From assembly GCA_019114135.1 (NCBI GenBank), contig DXGC01000117.1, positions 1-48,814 of the forward strand: a DNA stretch of 48,814 nt, in the 5' to 3' direction. The position numbers and the translations under genes were made by a program. How positions within the stretch are numbered: the stretch's first letter is position 1; the number at the start of each line of letters is the position of its first letter. This DNA is from Candidatus Corynebacterium avicola (lineage in GTDB: Bacteria; Actinomycetota; Actinomycetes; Mycobacteriales; Mycobacteriaceae). Below are positions 8,181-17,136 of this stretch, one piece after another. A model generated the notes under the pieces. The model did no database searches, was not told where the DNA came from, and worked only from the letters and a program-made list of their open reading frames with translations.

Positions 8181-8370
8181 GGTTTACCTCCGGTTGGCTG
8201 CGGGTTTTCATCGAGAGTGTAACGCAATTGATCTCTGAATGCCATTTAATATCAAGATTCATAAAGAAACTTATTTGCGAACCAATGATTCACATCTGCG
8301 AATACTAAATGGCCTTTAGCCGCTCAAGGTATCGGAGGTTGCCTATACCGTGCCTTTCGGAAACCGGATA
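8181..8370. promoter_or_regulatory. AT-rich region upstream of lsr2
   Basis: About 110 bases (8215-8330) are strikingly AT-rich for this window, with runs such as CCATTTAATATCAAGATTC and AAAGAAACTTATTTG. They separate lsr2 from the downstream end of the coiled-coil gene at 8371, which is on the same strand. This stretch must hold the lsr2 promoter and is a natural Lsr2 binding target. No gene is visible in it. Confidence 0.6.
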
Positions 8371-8973
8371 TCAGGCCTTTTCGGAGAGCTGACGGTCCAG
8401 CAGATCAAGCTCGGTGGAGACGCTGGAGGTCAGGCTGCTGGCCTGGGAATCCGACATCGTGTCCGCATTGTCCAGGGAGGTCTCCAGCTGGTCGAGACGC
8501 TCGGTGGCGTCCTTGGCGAAACCGGAGGAGACGTCCGCGCGCTCGATCCGGTTGCGCAGGTCGGCGATGCGGGCACGCTGGGCGGCGCCGACGCCGACGA
8601 AGGCCGACGGGGCCGCACCACCGTTCTGGCCACGCTGGGAGAGCTGGGTCAGGCCCCGGTAGGCCAGCGGGATGACCACGGGCAGCAGGACGCGCAGAGC
8701 ACCGGTGTAGCGCAGCACGGTGCCGGCGTTGAAACGGCCGGCCTTGATCTGCTGGATGGTCGCGGTCGCCATCTTCTGATCATGCTTCTGCTGGGCCTTG
8801 AGCTGGCGCTTGTCCTCCTTGCGGACCTTCTTCGCCATCTTCTGGAGGTACTGCTCCTTCTTGGCGTCCAGCTTCGCGTACTCACGGGCCTCAGTCTTGG
8901 CCTGGACCTTCGCCGCCTTGTACGTGGCCCTCTTCTCGTGCCGACGCTGGCGCGCCGAGCGGAAAATTCCCAT
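8371..8973 (-). CDS. Conserved coiled-coil membrane protein (probably DUF6474)
   Basis: A 200-residue protein starting MGIFRSARQRRHEKRATYKAAK; ATG 8973 has a GAGG ribosome-binding site directly upstream. Residues ~5-75 are a highly charged Lys/Arg/Glu/Ala coiled coil. Then comes a single hydrophobic segment (GALRVLLPVVIPLAYRGL, ~95-112), a Gly-rich patch, and a second helical region ending in Ser/Asp/Leu-rich heptads (TERLDQLETSLDNA, TELDLLDRQL). I recall similar corynebacterial proteins as DUF6474, without known function. The architecture suggests a membrane-anchored scaffold, but that is inference. Confidence 0.75.
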   Translation of the reverse strand: MGIFRSARQRRHEKRATYKAAKVQAKTEAREYAKLDAKKEQYLQKMAKKVRKEDKRQLKAQQKHDQKMATATIQQIKAGRFNAGTVLRYTGALRVLLPVVIPLAYRGLTQLSQRGQNGGAAPSAFVGVGAAQRARIADLRNRIERADVSSGFAKDATERLDQLETSLDNADTMSDSQASSLTSSVSTELDLLDRQLSEKA

Positions 8974-9061
8974 GATCCTCTGACTCCCGTAACTGATTAT
9001 TGGTTTTCTGCGGTCTGTGCGGTTTCTCCGGCACAACACTAGTCAATAGTATGGGGGCATT

Positions 9062-10765
9062 GTGAGAAACAGTTCCACTCCAGTGCCGGCGGGCCCGGGT
9101 AGTCGGGGTCTCCCGGTGCTCCCCGCCGACCTCACCGGCTGCCGTTACCGGCGCGTCCTCACCCGCGCCGCCGGTACCGGGAGGGTGTCGGCGGAGGACC
9201 CCGTCGACGTACTGGTGGGACGCACCGCGTCCCGCGGCCGCGCCCTCCTGCGCCGCGCGGCGGTGGTGGACACCCTGCCCACAGAGCCGCGGTTCGGTGA
9301 GAGGACCGTCCCGTCCAGGGTGGACATCGACCCCGACTCGGCGACGGCCGAGGAGGAGACCCTGGAGGCGATCGCCGCTGGGACCAGGATCATCACCGGT
9401 GCCCGCCTCGCCGACGGGGCCCTGGCCTGCGAGGTCGACCTGCTCGTCCGCACCGACATGGTGAACGTGCCGACCCCGACCATGACCTACATGCCGGTCG
9501 TGGTCACCTCCCACACCGTCAGTGCGGCCGCCAGGAAGAGGTCCCCCGGGGTACGCGTCGTCGACGTCGCCGCGCTGAGCCTGGCGACGCCCCAGCCCGC
9601 CCAGGTCAAGCACCGCAGTACCCCGGCGGACTCCCAACGGGTCGCGGTCGCCCACGTACTGCTCCAGCTCGCCGAGGTGGCGTCCGGCGACGTCGGTTTC
9701 ATCGGCACCGACATCCGTAGCTGCCTGGTGATCCCCGCCGAGCGGGTGACCCCGGGCCTGATGCGCTCCCTGGAGTCCCCGGTGCCGCGTGCGCCTGTGC
9801 GGGTGAAGGAGTGCGGGCACTGCGAGTTCCACAACCACTGTCGTGCCCGGCTGCTGCGCCGCGGTGACCTGTCGTTGATGCTTCCCGGTGACAAGGCCAC
9901 CCACTGGCGCGAGCAGGGGATCGACACCCTGGCCGAGCTCGCCGCCGCAGAGGAGGGGGAGGTCTCCGCGCTGGCGAGCGCCTGGATGGCCGGTGTCGGC
10001 TACCTGCGCCGTCCGCTGCAGCGGTGGGTCACCCACGGTGACCTGTGGTGCGGGCACCGCTTCCGGATGCCGTCCCGCCGCGACGGCGCGGTGCTTCCCA
10101 TGGCCGAGGAGTTGGCCGACGCCGAGGAGATCGACGTCGACATGGAGGCGCACCCTTCGCGCGGCACCTTCCTGTGGGGCACCTTCGACGGGTCGGTCTA
10201 CCGCTCCTTCACCGACTTCGGCAGACAGGACGACGGCGGACGACATGTCGCCGTCTTCTGGTCCTGGCTGATGTCGCGGCGACGTGCCGCCCTGGACGAC
10301 GGACGCGTCTTCCGCGCCTACTGCTACGCCCAGCAGGGGGAGAACCACTGGTTGCGGCACTATGCACGGACCTACGGCGGGACGAGCTACCTGCTGGAGA
10401 CCGACGGATCGGCCACGGTGACCATGCCCAGCCTGGAGGAGGTCGAGGCATTCCTGCGCTCCGATGAGTGGGTCGACGTCTTCGCGCTGGTCAAGGCTGC
10501 GATCGCGGCGAATTCCTCGCTGGGGCTCAAGGCCGTCGCCCCGCTGGCCGGCTTCACCTTCAGTCAGGACGACGTGGACGGCCGCGTCGCCGTCGACCTC
10601 TTCGAGGTCGCGGTGGGGACCTCCCGGCAGGACGCCCAGATCGCCCAGCGCACCCTGGAGCGCTACAACGCCGACGACTGTTACGCCACCGCCGCGGTCC
10701 GTCGTTGGCTCCGTCTCGGCGCACCGGGAATCCCTGCGCTGTCCCAACCGTTGGAGAAGACATGA
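9062..10765 (+). CDS. TM0106-family RecB-like nuclease with RNase H-like C-terminal domain
   Basis: A 567-residue putative DNA nuclease. The N-terminal half resembles the RecB/Cas4-like nuclease fold and includes the cysteine cluster CGHCEFHNHC (about residues 250-260), possibly part of an Fe-S or zinc site. The C-terminal half is an RNase_H_2-like exonuclease domain: EIDVDMEAHP carries the first acidic pair and LERYNADDCYATAAVRRWL carries the final D-D-C motif typical of this group. GTG 9062 is the first start in frame. The stop overlaps the msrA start by 4 bases (ATGA), so the two are translationally coupled. Proteins like this are widespread in actinobacteria; the role in repair is inferred. 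Confidence 0.82.
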   Translation: MRNSSTPVPAGPGSRGLPVLPADLTGCRYRRVLTRAAGTGRVSAEDPVDVLVGRTASRGRALLRRAAVVDTLPTEPRFGERTVPSRVDIDPDSATAEEETLEAIAAGTRIITGARLADGALACEVDLLVRTDMVNVPTPTMTYMPVVVTSHTVSAAARKRSPGVRVVDVAALSLATPQPAQVKHRSTPADSQRVAVAHVLLQLAEVASGDVGFIGTDIRSCLVIPAERVTPGLMRSLESPVPRAPVRVKECGHCEFHNHCRARLLRRGDLSLMLPGDKATHWREQGIDTLAELAAAEEGEVSALASAWMAGVGYLRRPLQRWVTHGDLWCGHRFRMPSRRDGAVLPMAEELADAEEIDVDMEAHPSRGTFLWGTFDGSVYRSFTDFGRQDDGGRHVAVFWSWLMSRRRAALDDGRVFRAYCYAQQGENHWLRHYARTYGGTSYLLETDGSATVTMPSLEEVEAFLRSDEWVDVFALVKAAIAANSSLGLKAVAPLAGFTFSQDDVDGRVAVDLFEVAVGTSRQDAQIAQRTLERYNADDCYATAAVRRWLRLGAPGIPALSQPLEKT

Positions 10766-11466
10766 GCTTCCTTGACCGCATCCTCGCCATGAACGCCGCA
10801 CAGTCCGGCGCCGCCTACAAGGCGGAGCGTCCCACCGCCGAGACCGCCCTCTCCGGCGGCCGCCACCCGGTCCTGCCCGAGCCCCGGCCGCACACCGTGC
10901 TGGGCACCCCGATCACCGGTCCGTGGCGGGACGGCCAGGAGCACATCGTGCTGGGCCTGGGCTGCTTCTGGGGCGCGGAGAAGCTGCTCTGGCAGATCGA
11001 CGGGGTCGAGTCTACCTCGGTGGGCTACGCCGGCGGCTACACGCAGAACCCCACCTACCGGGAGGTCTGCACCGGACGCACCGGCCACTCCGAGGTCGTC
11101 GACGTGATCTTCGACCCCTCGAAGGTCTCGGTGCGGGAGATCCTGCAGGTCGCGCTCGAGAACCACGACCCGACCCAGGGCGACCGTCAGGGCAATGACG
11201 TGGGATCGCAGTACCGTTCGGTGATCTACCCGGCCGGCACCGAGGAGCAGGCAGCACAGCAGGCGGAGGTCGCCCGCGAGGTGCTCACCAACTATGCCGC
11301 GAACCTGTCGGAGGCCGGCTTCGGGGAGGTCACCACCGAGGTGCTGCCCCTGTCCGAGACGCCGGCGGGGGAGTACTACCTCGCCGAGGACGAGCACCAG
11401 CAGTACCTCGACAAGAACCCGGACGGCTACTGCCCGGTCCACGCCACCGGCGTGACCTGCTCCTAG
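10762..11466 (+). CDS. msrA: Peptide-methionine (S)-S-oxide reductase
   Basis: A 234-residue enzyme that repairs oxidised methionine in proteins. The active-site motif is GLGCFWGAEKL with catalytic Cys68, followed by GYAGG and the substrate motifs GHSEVVDVIFDP and HDPTQGDRQGNDVGSQYRS. Likely resolving cysteines lie in the C-terminal tail (GYCPVHATGVTCS). The N-terminal ~45-residue extension before the domain is typical of actinobacterial MsrA. ATG 10762 overlaps the stop of the nuclease gene (ATGA) and has a TTGGAGAAG ribosome-binding site. The neighbourhood also contains superoxide dismutase and thiol peroxidase. Confidence 0.96.
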   Translation: MSFLDRILAMNAAQSGAAYKAERPTAETALSGGRHPVLPEPRPHTVLGTPITGPWRDGQEHIVLGLGCFWGAEKLLWQIDGVESTSVGYAGGYTQNPTYREVCTGRTGHSEVVDVIFDPSKVSVREILQVALENHDPTQGDRQGNDVGSQYRSVIYPAGTEEQAAQQAEVAREVLTNYAANLSEAGFGEVTTEVLPLSETPAGEYYLAEDEHQQYLDKNPDGYCPVHATGVTCS

Positions 11467-11486
11467 CACCGGAGCTTCGGAGGGGG

Positions 11487-12017
11487 TCAGTCCCGGCCGA
11501 CGGGGGCGAGGGTGGCGTCGAGGGTGCCCACCAGGTCATCGGGGGTCAGCTCGATGTCGAGTCCACGGCGTCCGCCGGAGACCAGGATGGTCTCGTGGTC
11601 GGCCGCGGACAGGTCCAGCACGGTCGGCAGCTGCTTCTTCTGGCCCAGGGGGCTGATCCCGCCGACGACGTAGCCGCTGGACCGTTCCGCGGCGGTCGGG
11701 TCGGCCATGGTCGCCTTCTTCGCGCCGAAGGCCGAGGCCACGGCTTTGAGGTCGAGGCTGGTGGTCACCGGGACGATCGCCACGGCCATCTGACCGGAGT
11801 GGGGGCCACCGGTGAGGTCGACCATGAGGGTCTTGCAGATGCGCTCCGCGACGTAACCCTCGGCAGCCAGGGCATCGGCCGCTTCCGCACCGAAGTCGGT
11901 CACACCGCTGGAGTGCTCGAAGGTGCGGATGGTGAAACTGGTCCCGGCCTTCTCGAGGGCGAGGGTGGCCGGTGTCGCCCCGTGGTGGTCTGACTTCTTC
12001 TTGCTCACGGCCTCCAT
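11487..12017 (-). CDS. ybaK: Cys-tRNA(Pro)/Cys-tRNA(Cys) deacylase YbaK
   Basis: A 176-residue trans-editing enzyme that removes mischarged cysteine from tRNA(Pro). The YbaK/EbsC domain is seen in ATPATLALEKAGTSFTIRTFEHS, the catalytic-lysine segment AERICKTLMVDL, SAFGAKKATMADP and GYVVGGISPLGQKKQLP. Two starts are possible: ATG 12017 (MEAVSKKK) or GTG 12008 (MSKKK); neither has a well-spaced ribosome-binding site, and I kept the longer. It converges on msrA, with a 20-bp gap. Confidence 0.9.
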   Translation of the reverse strand: MEAVSKKKSDHHGATPATLALEKAGTSFTIRTFEHSSGVTDFGAEAADALAAEGYVAERICKTLMVDLTGGPHSGQMAVAIVPVTTSLDLKAVASAFGAKKATMADPTAAERSSGYVVGGISPLGQKKQLPTVLDLSAADHETILVSGGRRGLDIELTPDDLVGTLDATLAPVGRD

Positions 12018-12350
12018 CCTAGGAGCCGGTGCCGGCGGTGTCCGGAGGTGACCGGACCACTCGGGCCAAACCGGTCAGGGGGTGTCGAATCCGTGGGATG
12101 GATCGCTGGTTTTTCGGCCGGATCGCGACGTTTCATCTCACCTATCGGACATGGTGGGGATTGGAGGGCCGACTTGGAGGATCTATCGAGGAGCCAGGGA
12201 TGCCGGAGCAGGAAACACAGCACCCCGGGGCTGCGCCGGGACAACCACACGTCGGTGGTTGCCCCGGCATCAGTCACCCGGGGTGGGTGCCTGCGGAGTC
12301 CTGGGGACCCGCAGGGCAGTCTGGGAAGGCCCAGAGAAGACCCAGAGAAA
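12018..12350. other. Intergenic region between ybaK and sod
   Basis: These 333 bases hold no convincing gene; the long plus-strand frames that enter it are antisense to sod. It must contain the ybaK promoter and the sod terminator. The main structure is the 65-nt hairpin at 12221-12285, annotated separately. Confidence 0.6.
12221..12285 (-). terminator. Long two-tier hairpin downstream of sod
   Basis: The outer arms CACCCCGGG (12221-12229) and CCCGGGGTG (12277-12285) pair perfectly over 9 bp. The inner arms GCCGGGACAACCAC (12235-12248) and GTGGTTGCCCCGGC (12255-12268) pair with a one-base bulge. It lies 65 bases beyond the sod stop codon on the sod strand and probably terminates that transcript. 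Confidence 0.6.
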
Positions 12351-12953
12351 CTAGGCCTTGGCGGCAGCGAAGCGCTCGGCGACGTCGTCCCAGTTGAAGA
12401 CGTTCCAGACAGCCTTGACGTAGTCTGCCTTGACGTTCTTGTACTGCAGGTAGAAGGCGTGCTCCCACATGTCGAGCAGCAGCAGCGGGGTCAGGTTGAT
12501 CGAGGTGTTGCCCTGCTGGTCGGTGAGCTGCTCGACGACCAGACGGCCGGCGATGTGGTCGTAGCCCAGGACGGCCCAGCCGGATCCCTGCAGGCCTAGG
12601 GCGGCACCGTTGAAGTTGGCCTGGAAGTTCTCGAAGGAACCGAAGTCCAGGTTGATGGCCTCAGCCAGCTCGCCGGTGGGCTCGCCGCCACCGTTCGGGG
12701 AGAGGTTCTTCCAGAAGATGGAGTGGTTGGTGTGGCCACCGAGGTTGAATGCGAGGTTCTTGGACAGCGCACGGATGGTGTCCGGGTTGCCACCCTCCTC
12801 GCGGGCCTTCTCCAGGGCCTCCAGCGCGGCGTTGGCACCGCCGACGTAGGTCGCGTGGTGCTTGTCGTGGTGCAGCTGCATGATCTCCGCGGAGATGTGC
12901 GGCTCCAGGGCGTCGTAGTCGTAGGGTAGGTCAGGGAGCTCGTAGACGGCCAT
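12351..12953 (-). CDS. sodA: Superoxide dismutase, Fe/Mn family
   Basis: A 200-residue cytoplasmic enzyme converting superoxide to peroxide and oxygen. It opens with the family's [17 protein letters not shown]. The metal ligands are His28 in [11 protein letters not shown], the His in [10 protein letters not shown], and the Asp and His of [21 protein letters not shown] and the C-terminal [10 protein letters not shown] are also standard. Length equals the usual family size, and no signal peptide is present. An AAAGGA ribosome-binding site precedes ATG 12953. It is divergent from ldh across 357 bp. The corynebacterial enzyme is usually manganese-dependent, but the metal cannot be proven here. 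Confidence 0.97.
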   Translation of the reverse strand: MAVYELPDLPYDYDALEPHISAEIMQLHHDKHHATYVGGANAALEALEKAREEGGNPDTIRALSKNLAFNLGGHTNHSIFWKNLSPNGGGEPTGELAEAINLDFGSFENFQANFNGAALGLQGSGWAVLGYDHIAGRLVVEQLTDQQGNTSINLTPLLLLDMWEHAFYLQYKNVKADYVKAVWNVFNWDDVAERFAAAKA

Positions 12954-13155
12954 GTCCTCGTGTCCTTTCCATGTCGATTATCGTTTGTCCGCTCACCAGT
13001 GTTGTCACTTTTTCGCATACTCGCAATGATCAACAACAAGAACATGTGAGTTCAATCACTAGAACATTTGCGATGCCCGTCCCAGTGTCGGCGCCACCCT
13101 GTCCGACAAGGCTCCTACCTGGGGCGCGAGGTACCCACGGGCACCACACCCGCCC

Positions 13156-13183
13156 TGTCAACAGTCCCGATCACCGGTATTCT
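13156..13183 (+). promoter_or_regulatory. Putative ldh promoter
   Basis: TGTCAA (13156-13161) and TATTCT (13178-13183) are separated by 16 bases, a fair match to a housekeeping -35/-10 pair. It would give a leader of about 120 bases that contains the 10-bp repeats. Assigned by eye only. Confidence 0.35.
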
Positions 13184-13260
13184 GGGAGTTGTTCGGCCAC
13201 CTCAGCCGGCCACCGGACCACCACCACTCCTGTCCGATGGTTGTCGCCACAAGCACCACC

Positions 13261-13300
13261 AGACACCACCAGACACCACCAGACACCACCAGACACCACA
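13261..13300 (+). repeat. Tandem 10-bp repeat, four copies, before ldh
   Basis: AGACACCACC is repeated three times head to tail, with a fourth copy AGACACCACA that differs in its last base; a partial copy (CACCACC) precedes. The array ends 10 bases before ATG 13311 and directly abuts the AAGGAA ribosome-binding site. Such short arrays change length by slippage. Confidence 0.9.
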
Positions 13301-13310
13301 AGGAAGCGCC

Positions 13311-14276
13311 ATGAAATCTCCCGCCGCAACCCGCATCGTCCTCGTCGGCGCCGGTGACGTCGGAGTCGCCTACGCCTACGCGCTGGTGAACCAGGGACTC
13401 TGCGACCACCTCTCGATCATCGACGTCGACGAACGCAAGACCTGGGGCCACGTCCAGGACCTCAGCCACGCCGTCCCCTGGTCCGGGCACAACACCCGCG
13501 TCACCCAGGGCGACTACGCCGACTGTGCGGACGCCGCCATCGTCTGCATCTGTGCCGGCGCCGCCCAGCGTCCCGGGGAGACCCGCCTCGACCTTGTCGG
13601 ACGCAACGTCGAGATCACCCGTTCCATCGTCTCTGAGATCGCCGCCACCGGTTTCGACGGCATCTACCTCGTGGCCAGCAATCCGGTCGACATCCTCACC
13701 TACGCCACCTGGCAGGCCGCCGGCGTGCCGCACTCCCAGGTCATCGGTTCCGGCACGGTGCTGGACACCGCCCGACTGCGCGCCGCACTCGGCGACTACT
13801 TCCAGGTGTCGGCGACCTCCGTGCACGCCTACGTCATCGGTGAGCACGGGGACACCGAACTGTCCGTCCTGTCGGCCGGTTCCGTCGCCGGCGTCCCGTT
13901 GCCCACCCGCCTGGCGCAGACCCCCAGCGGGGAGGAGGACGTCGACACGATCTTCCAGCGCACCCGCGACGCCGCCTACGAGATCATCAACGCCAAGGGA
14001 TCCACCAGCTTCGGCATCGGTGTCGCGCTGGCCCGGATCACCCGTGCCGTCCTGCAGAACGAGGACGTGGTGCTTCCGGTCTCCGCGCTGGTCGAGGGCC
14101 AGTACGGCCGCGGCGAGCAGCCGGGCATCTACATCGGGACGCCGGCGGTGATCAACCGCCGCGGCATCCGGGAAGTCATCGAGCTCGACCTCGACGACAC
14201 CGAGCAGCAGCAGTTCACCACCTCGGCGGAGACACTCCAGAAGATCATGGAGGATGCCGGGGTGCTCGAGGCGTAG
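13311..14276 (+). CDS. ldh: L-lactate dehydrogenase
   Basis: A 321-residue NAD-dependent enzyme reducing pyruvate to L-lactate. The NAD-binding motif is [16 protein letters not shown], the cofactor-selecting acidic residue lies in [22 protein letters not shown] follows the loop, and [12 protein letters not shown] precedes the catalytic motif [12 protein letters not shown] with its active-site His. The specificity-loop [13 protein letters not shown] carries the substrate Arg and a Gln typical of lactate rather than malate dehydrogenases. ATG 13311 has AAGGAA 7-8 bases upstream. It follows a 10-bp repeat array and converges on the patatin gene. Confidence 0.95.
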   Translation: MKSPAATRIVLVGAGDVGVAYAYALVNQGLCDHLSIIDVDERKTWGHVQDLSHAVPWSGHNTRVTQGDYADCADAAIVCICAGAAQRPGETRLDLVGRNVEITRSIVSEIAATGFDGIYLVASNPVDILTYATWQAAGVPHSQVIGSGTVLDTARLRAALGDYFQVSATSVHAYVIGEHGDTELSVLSAGSVAGVPLPTRLAQTPSGEEDVDTIFQRTRDAAYEIINAKGSTSFGIGVALARITRAVLQNEDVVLPVSALVEGQYGRGEQPGIYIGTPAVINRRGIREVIELDLDDTEQQQFTTSAETLQKIMEDAGVLEA

Positions 14277-14301
14277 CTGCCGCAGTCAGGCTAGACCCCG
14301 G

Positions 14302-15294
14302 CTACACCCCGAGGAAACGCCGGATCAGCGGCATCTCCTCGCGGGCCTGCGCCAGGCCCGCCTCGTAGGTCTCCGCCAGCTCGTTGAGCTTGCGGGTGCC
14401 GTTGCTGATCGGCATCCGGTGCGGGGCGAAGATGTACGCCTTGCCCAGGCGCTCCTGCTCGAAGACCCAGTCACGTGCCTTGTTGTACCGGGCGTGCCGG
14501 TCCAGCATGGACTGCGCCAACGCCGGGTACTGCGGGAACGCCTTCTTCACGAACCAGGTGAACCGGGTCTGGGACTTGCGGTACGACCGCGTGCGGGTCA
14601 TCACCACCAGGAAGCGGTCGAAGCCCTCCATCTCGATGGGTGCGTCGATCGGCATCCCGCCGGTCGTCCCGAAGGCGCCGTCGAAGTAGATGTCGGTGCC
14701 GATCTTCGTCGGCGGCATGATGATCGGCAGCGATGCGGAGGCACGGGCGTGCCGGAGGAAATCGTCCAACCCGTGCATGTCCTCCCGTGACCAGTGCACG
14801 GTCTCGCCGCTCTTGCCGTTGAACCCGGAGATGCGGAAGTTGCCGAAGCTGGTGCGGATCGCCTCCCAGTCCGGGACCATCGACTTGTCCTCGACCTGGG
14901 CGTCCGGCCCGAAGATGTAGCGGGCGTTGAAGAAGCCGTCGCCACGCAGGAACGGGCGGATCCCGCCGAACAGGGGGTCGCCGGGGAAGACGGTGAAGTA
15001 GTCGCGGGCCAGCTGCGGGTCCTGCGAGAGGTAGGTGGCGACGTGCACGGCGGATGCGGAGTTGCCGTAGGTCCAGTCGAAGTGGATACCCTCCTCCAGC
15101 AGAGCCTCGACCATCGCCGAGGAGAAGGCGGTACGCATCGCGCCACCCTCGAAGACCAACGCCGTGTCCTGCACCTGGGCAGCACCTGAGGAACTCCCGA
15201 TCGTCGGGGTCTGGGTCGTCCGCAGAATCTGTGCCACGTCGTCCGATAATACAGGTCTGGGAGTTAACGACAGAGTGGACTTTGAGTGAAACAT
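14302..15294 (-). CDS. Patatin-like phospholipase / acyl hydrolase
   Basis: A ~330-residue putative lipid acyl hydrolase with a Ser-Asp dyad. The oxyanion-loop motif ALVFEGGAMR is present. The nucleophile motif is GNSAS (Ser79 from ATG 15294) in place of the usual GxSxG, and the catalytic Asp is in FDGAFG. The C-terminal region resembles bacterial patatins of the YjjU type. The start is uncertain: ATG 15294 (MFHSKSTLS) lacks a ribosome-binding site, while GTG 15237 also gives a complete domain. No signal peptide is evident. It is divergent from the glycerophosphodiesterase gene, fitting a lipid-turnover theme. Confidence 0.82.
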   Translation of the reverse strand: MFHSKSTLSLTPRPVLSDDVAQILRTTQTPTIGSSSGAAQVQDTALVFEGGAMRTAFSSAMVEALLEEGIHFDWTYGNSASAVHVATYLSQDPQLARDYFTVFPGDPLFGGIRPFLRGDGFFNARYIFGPDAQVEDKSMVPDWEAIRTSFGNFRISGFNGKSGETVHWSREDMHGLDDFLRHARASASLPIIMPPTKIGTDIYFDGAFGTTGGMPIDAPIEMEGFDRFLVVMTRTRSYRKSQTRFTWFVKKAFPQYPALAQSMLDRHARYNKARDWVFEQERLGKAYIFAPHRMPISNGTRKLNELAETYEAGLAQAREEMPLIRRFLGV

Positions 15295-15334
15295 TGGCGT
15301 CGAGTGGTGACGAAATGACGATGAGGGGATAAGA

Positions 15335-16099
15335 ATGGTGGACGTGAAGATCATCGCGCACCGCGGAGCCAGCGGATACCGTCCTGAACTCACCCTCGAC
15401 GCCTACGAGCACGCCGCCGAGCTGCACGCCGACGGTTTCGAGTGCGACATCCGTCTGTCTGCGGACGGAGTGCCCGTCATCATCCACGACGCCACCGTCG
15501 ACCGCACCTCCGACGGAACCGGCGCCGTCGTCGACAAGTCCGTCGCCGAGCTCAAGGAGCTCAACTTCGGCACGTCCGAGCGCCCCCAGCAGATCCTCAC
15601 CCTGCGTGAGCTGCTGGAGTTCACCGCCGACATCCAGTCCGAGGACTACAAGCCGGAACTCTTCGTGGAGACCAAGCGGCTCGGCTCGCGCGCCGAGCGC
15701 TCCGGCCAGCTGGAGACCGCGCTGAACCGGGAGCTGCACGGCATCGGCCTGGACCGCAGCGAGCTGATGCACCTGATCTCCTTCGACCATGGCTCATTGG
15801 CCCGCTTCCGGGACATCAACCCCCACATCCACCGCGTCTACCTGCGCAAGGAGTACCGGCTGTGGATGGCGCTGCGCCACCTGGAGCCCTACGAGGTCGC
15901 CGACGCGCAGGGTTTCTCGATCTACCGGGCACGGTTCGCGCCGGGCGCGGTCGTCGGCAACCCGGGGGACACCTACCTGTTCACCGCCAACAAGGAGGAC
16001 GACCTGCTGTGGGCCTACCGTCACGGCGTGGAGTGGGTCGCCACCGACTACCCCGACCGGGCGCGCGAAGCCGTCCTCGGGGCGATCTCCATCCGTTAG
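15335..16099 (+). CDS. glpQ: Glycerophosphodiester phosphodiesterase
   Basis: A 254-residue enzyme splitting glycerophosphodiesters into glycerol-3-phosphate and an alcohol. The GDPD hallmarks are IAHRGASGYRPELTLDAYEHA with the HRG catalytic loop, GFECDIRLSADGVPVIIHDATVDRTSDG with the metal-binding Glu and Asp and the second catalytic His, and ELFVETK. The C-terminus VEWVATDYPDRA is also typical. There is no signal peptide, so it is cytoplasmic and may act on glycerophosphodiesters released by lipases such as the divergent patatin. A GAGGGG ribosome-binding site lies 7 bases before ATG 15335. Confidence 0.92.
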   Translation: MVDVKIIAHRGASGYRPELTLDAYEHAAELHADGFECDIRLSADGVPVIIHDATVDRTSDGTGAVVDKSVAELKELNFGTSERPQQILTLRELLEFTADIQSEDYKPELFVETKRLGSRAERSGQLETALNRELHGIGLDRSELMHLISFDHGSLARFRDINPHIHRVYLRKEYRLWMALRHLEPYEVADAQGFSIYRARFAPGAVVGNPGDTYLFTANKEDDLLWAYRHGVEWVATDYPDRAREAVLGAISIR

Positions 16100-16159
16100 T
16101 TGCGGAACTACCTCCGGTAGTCCTACGCAGCGCGGGTCGCACACGATACACTGTGCGGC

Positions 16160-17116
16160 GTGGCTAAGAAGAACAGGAAGAACAAGAACGCCGACGCCGA
16201 CCTGCCGGAGGGCATGAGCCGTCGTCAGGCGAAGCTCGCCGCCCGCGCCGCCGAGCGCGCCAAGCTGGAGCGCGACCCCCGCCCCTACGACGGCTTCGCC
16301 GCCGAGACCGACCTCATTGCGCTGCAGGAGTTCGTCCCCTCGGCGTCCTTCACCGCCGAGACCGCGCCGGACGCCGGGTTCACCCGTCCGGTGATCGTCT
16401 GCACCGTCCTGCCCGGTGCGGCAGCAGCCCTGGTGCGTGCCGAGGACGAGGGCGGAGAGGCACTCGTCGCCCTGCAGACCCAGCACCGCGGCGACAACCC
16501 GAACCGCGACCTGGCCTTCGCCCTGAACTGGGCCAAGAACGCCGAGCCGGGCTCCACCCTCGAGGTCGCCGTCTCCGACGGCTCCGAGCCGGCCCTGCGC
16601 GACCTGCTCGCCGTCGACCAGACCCCCGAGATCACCGTCTCCGACGACTTCAACTGGTGGCTCACCGAGGGGCAGCGGGAGAACCCGCAGGTCGCCGCCT
16701 CCCTGCAGCAGGCCAATGACTCCGTCCTGCCGAGCGAGAAGGTCGACGCCGAGATCACCGGTTCGGCCTGGTGGATCGACCCGGGCGAGAAGGCCCACAT
16801 TCGCTGGGTTCGTCCGGAGACCGAGGCGCAGCTGATGCCGGCCCTGGCGCGCGTGCACGCCGCTGGTGACCTCAACCTGGGCGAGGGCACCCGCTTCGCC
16901 GGTGTCTTCCGCACCCACGGCATCCTGGTGCCGGTCTTCGACCTGGACAACACCATGGCCGCCTCGGAGTTCGTCGCCCCGCTGAAGGAGCTCGAGGCCA
17001 AGCTGGCCGCAGCGATCGCCGACCTGGGTGAGGGCTCCGACGCCATCGGCAAGCTCACCGCCGACGAGCAGAAGTCCCGCCAGACGATCATCGCCCGCGA
17101 AGTCACGATCCGCTGA
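16160..17116 (+). CDS. DUF5926-family protein
   Basis: A 318-residue cytoplasmic protein of unknown function found across actinobacteria. The conserved opening is recognisable: a Lys/Arg/Asn-rich tail ([10 protein letters not shown]), then [21 protein letters not shown] and [20 protein letters not shown]. The rest contains [10 protein letters not shown] and [13 protein letters not shown] and ends in a helical bundle. The start is GTG 16160, at the first codon of the basic tail. It precedes tpx by 20 bases on the same strand, so cotranscription is likely. Confidence 0.85.
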   Translation: MAKKNRKNKNADADLPEGMSRRQAKLAARAAERAKLERDPRPYDGFAAETDLIALQEFVPSASFTAETAPDAGFTRPVIVCTVLPGAAAALVRAEDEGGEALVALQTQHRGDNPNRDLAFALNWAKNAEPGSTLEVAVSDGSEPALRDLLAVDQTPEITVSDDFNWWLTEGQRENPQVAASLQQANDSVLPSEKVDAEITGSAWWIDPGEKAHIRWVRPETEAQLMPALARVHAAGDLNLGEGTRFAGVFRTHGILVPVFDLDNTMAASEFVAPLKELEAKLAAAIADLGEGSDAIGKLTADEQKSRQTIIAREVTIR

Positions 17117-17136
17117 TTTGTGCCACCATTGGTGGC

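Larger units (their letters stand above)
12954..13310. other. Divergent sod-ldh intergenic region
   Basis: The left part (12970-13060) is AT-rich relative to its surroundings (TTTTTCGCATACTCGCAATG, AACAACAAGAACATG) and must hold the sod promoter. The right part holds the putative ldh promoter and a 10-bp tandem repeat, both annotated separately. An open frame joins this stretch to ldh from 13068, but the repeat and the well-placed ribosome-binding site before 13311 argue that it is untranslated leader. Confidence 0.6.

Noticed and set aside
8891..10801. 636-codon minus-strand open frame
   Set aside because: It lies antisense to the RecB-like nuclease gene, is rich in Gly/Arg/Asp/His low-complexity sequence, shows no motif, and extends across the promoter of the coiled-coil gene. 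This is the usual shadow frame of high-GC coding DNA.
12029..12397. 122-codon plus-strand frame between ybaK and sod
   Set aside because: No ribosome-binding site, Trp/Arg/Pro-rich composition, and it runs antisense into the sod gene.
13261..13300. Possible CRISPR array
   Set aside because: The 10-bp units are directly adjacent with no spacers; it is a simple tandem repeat.
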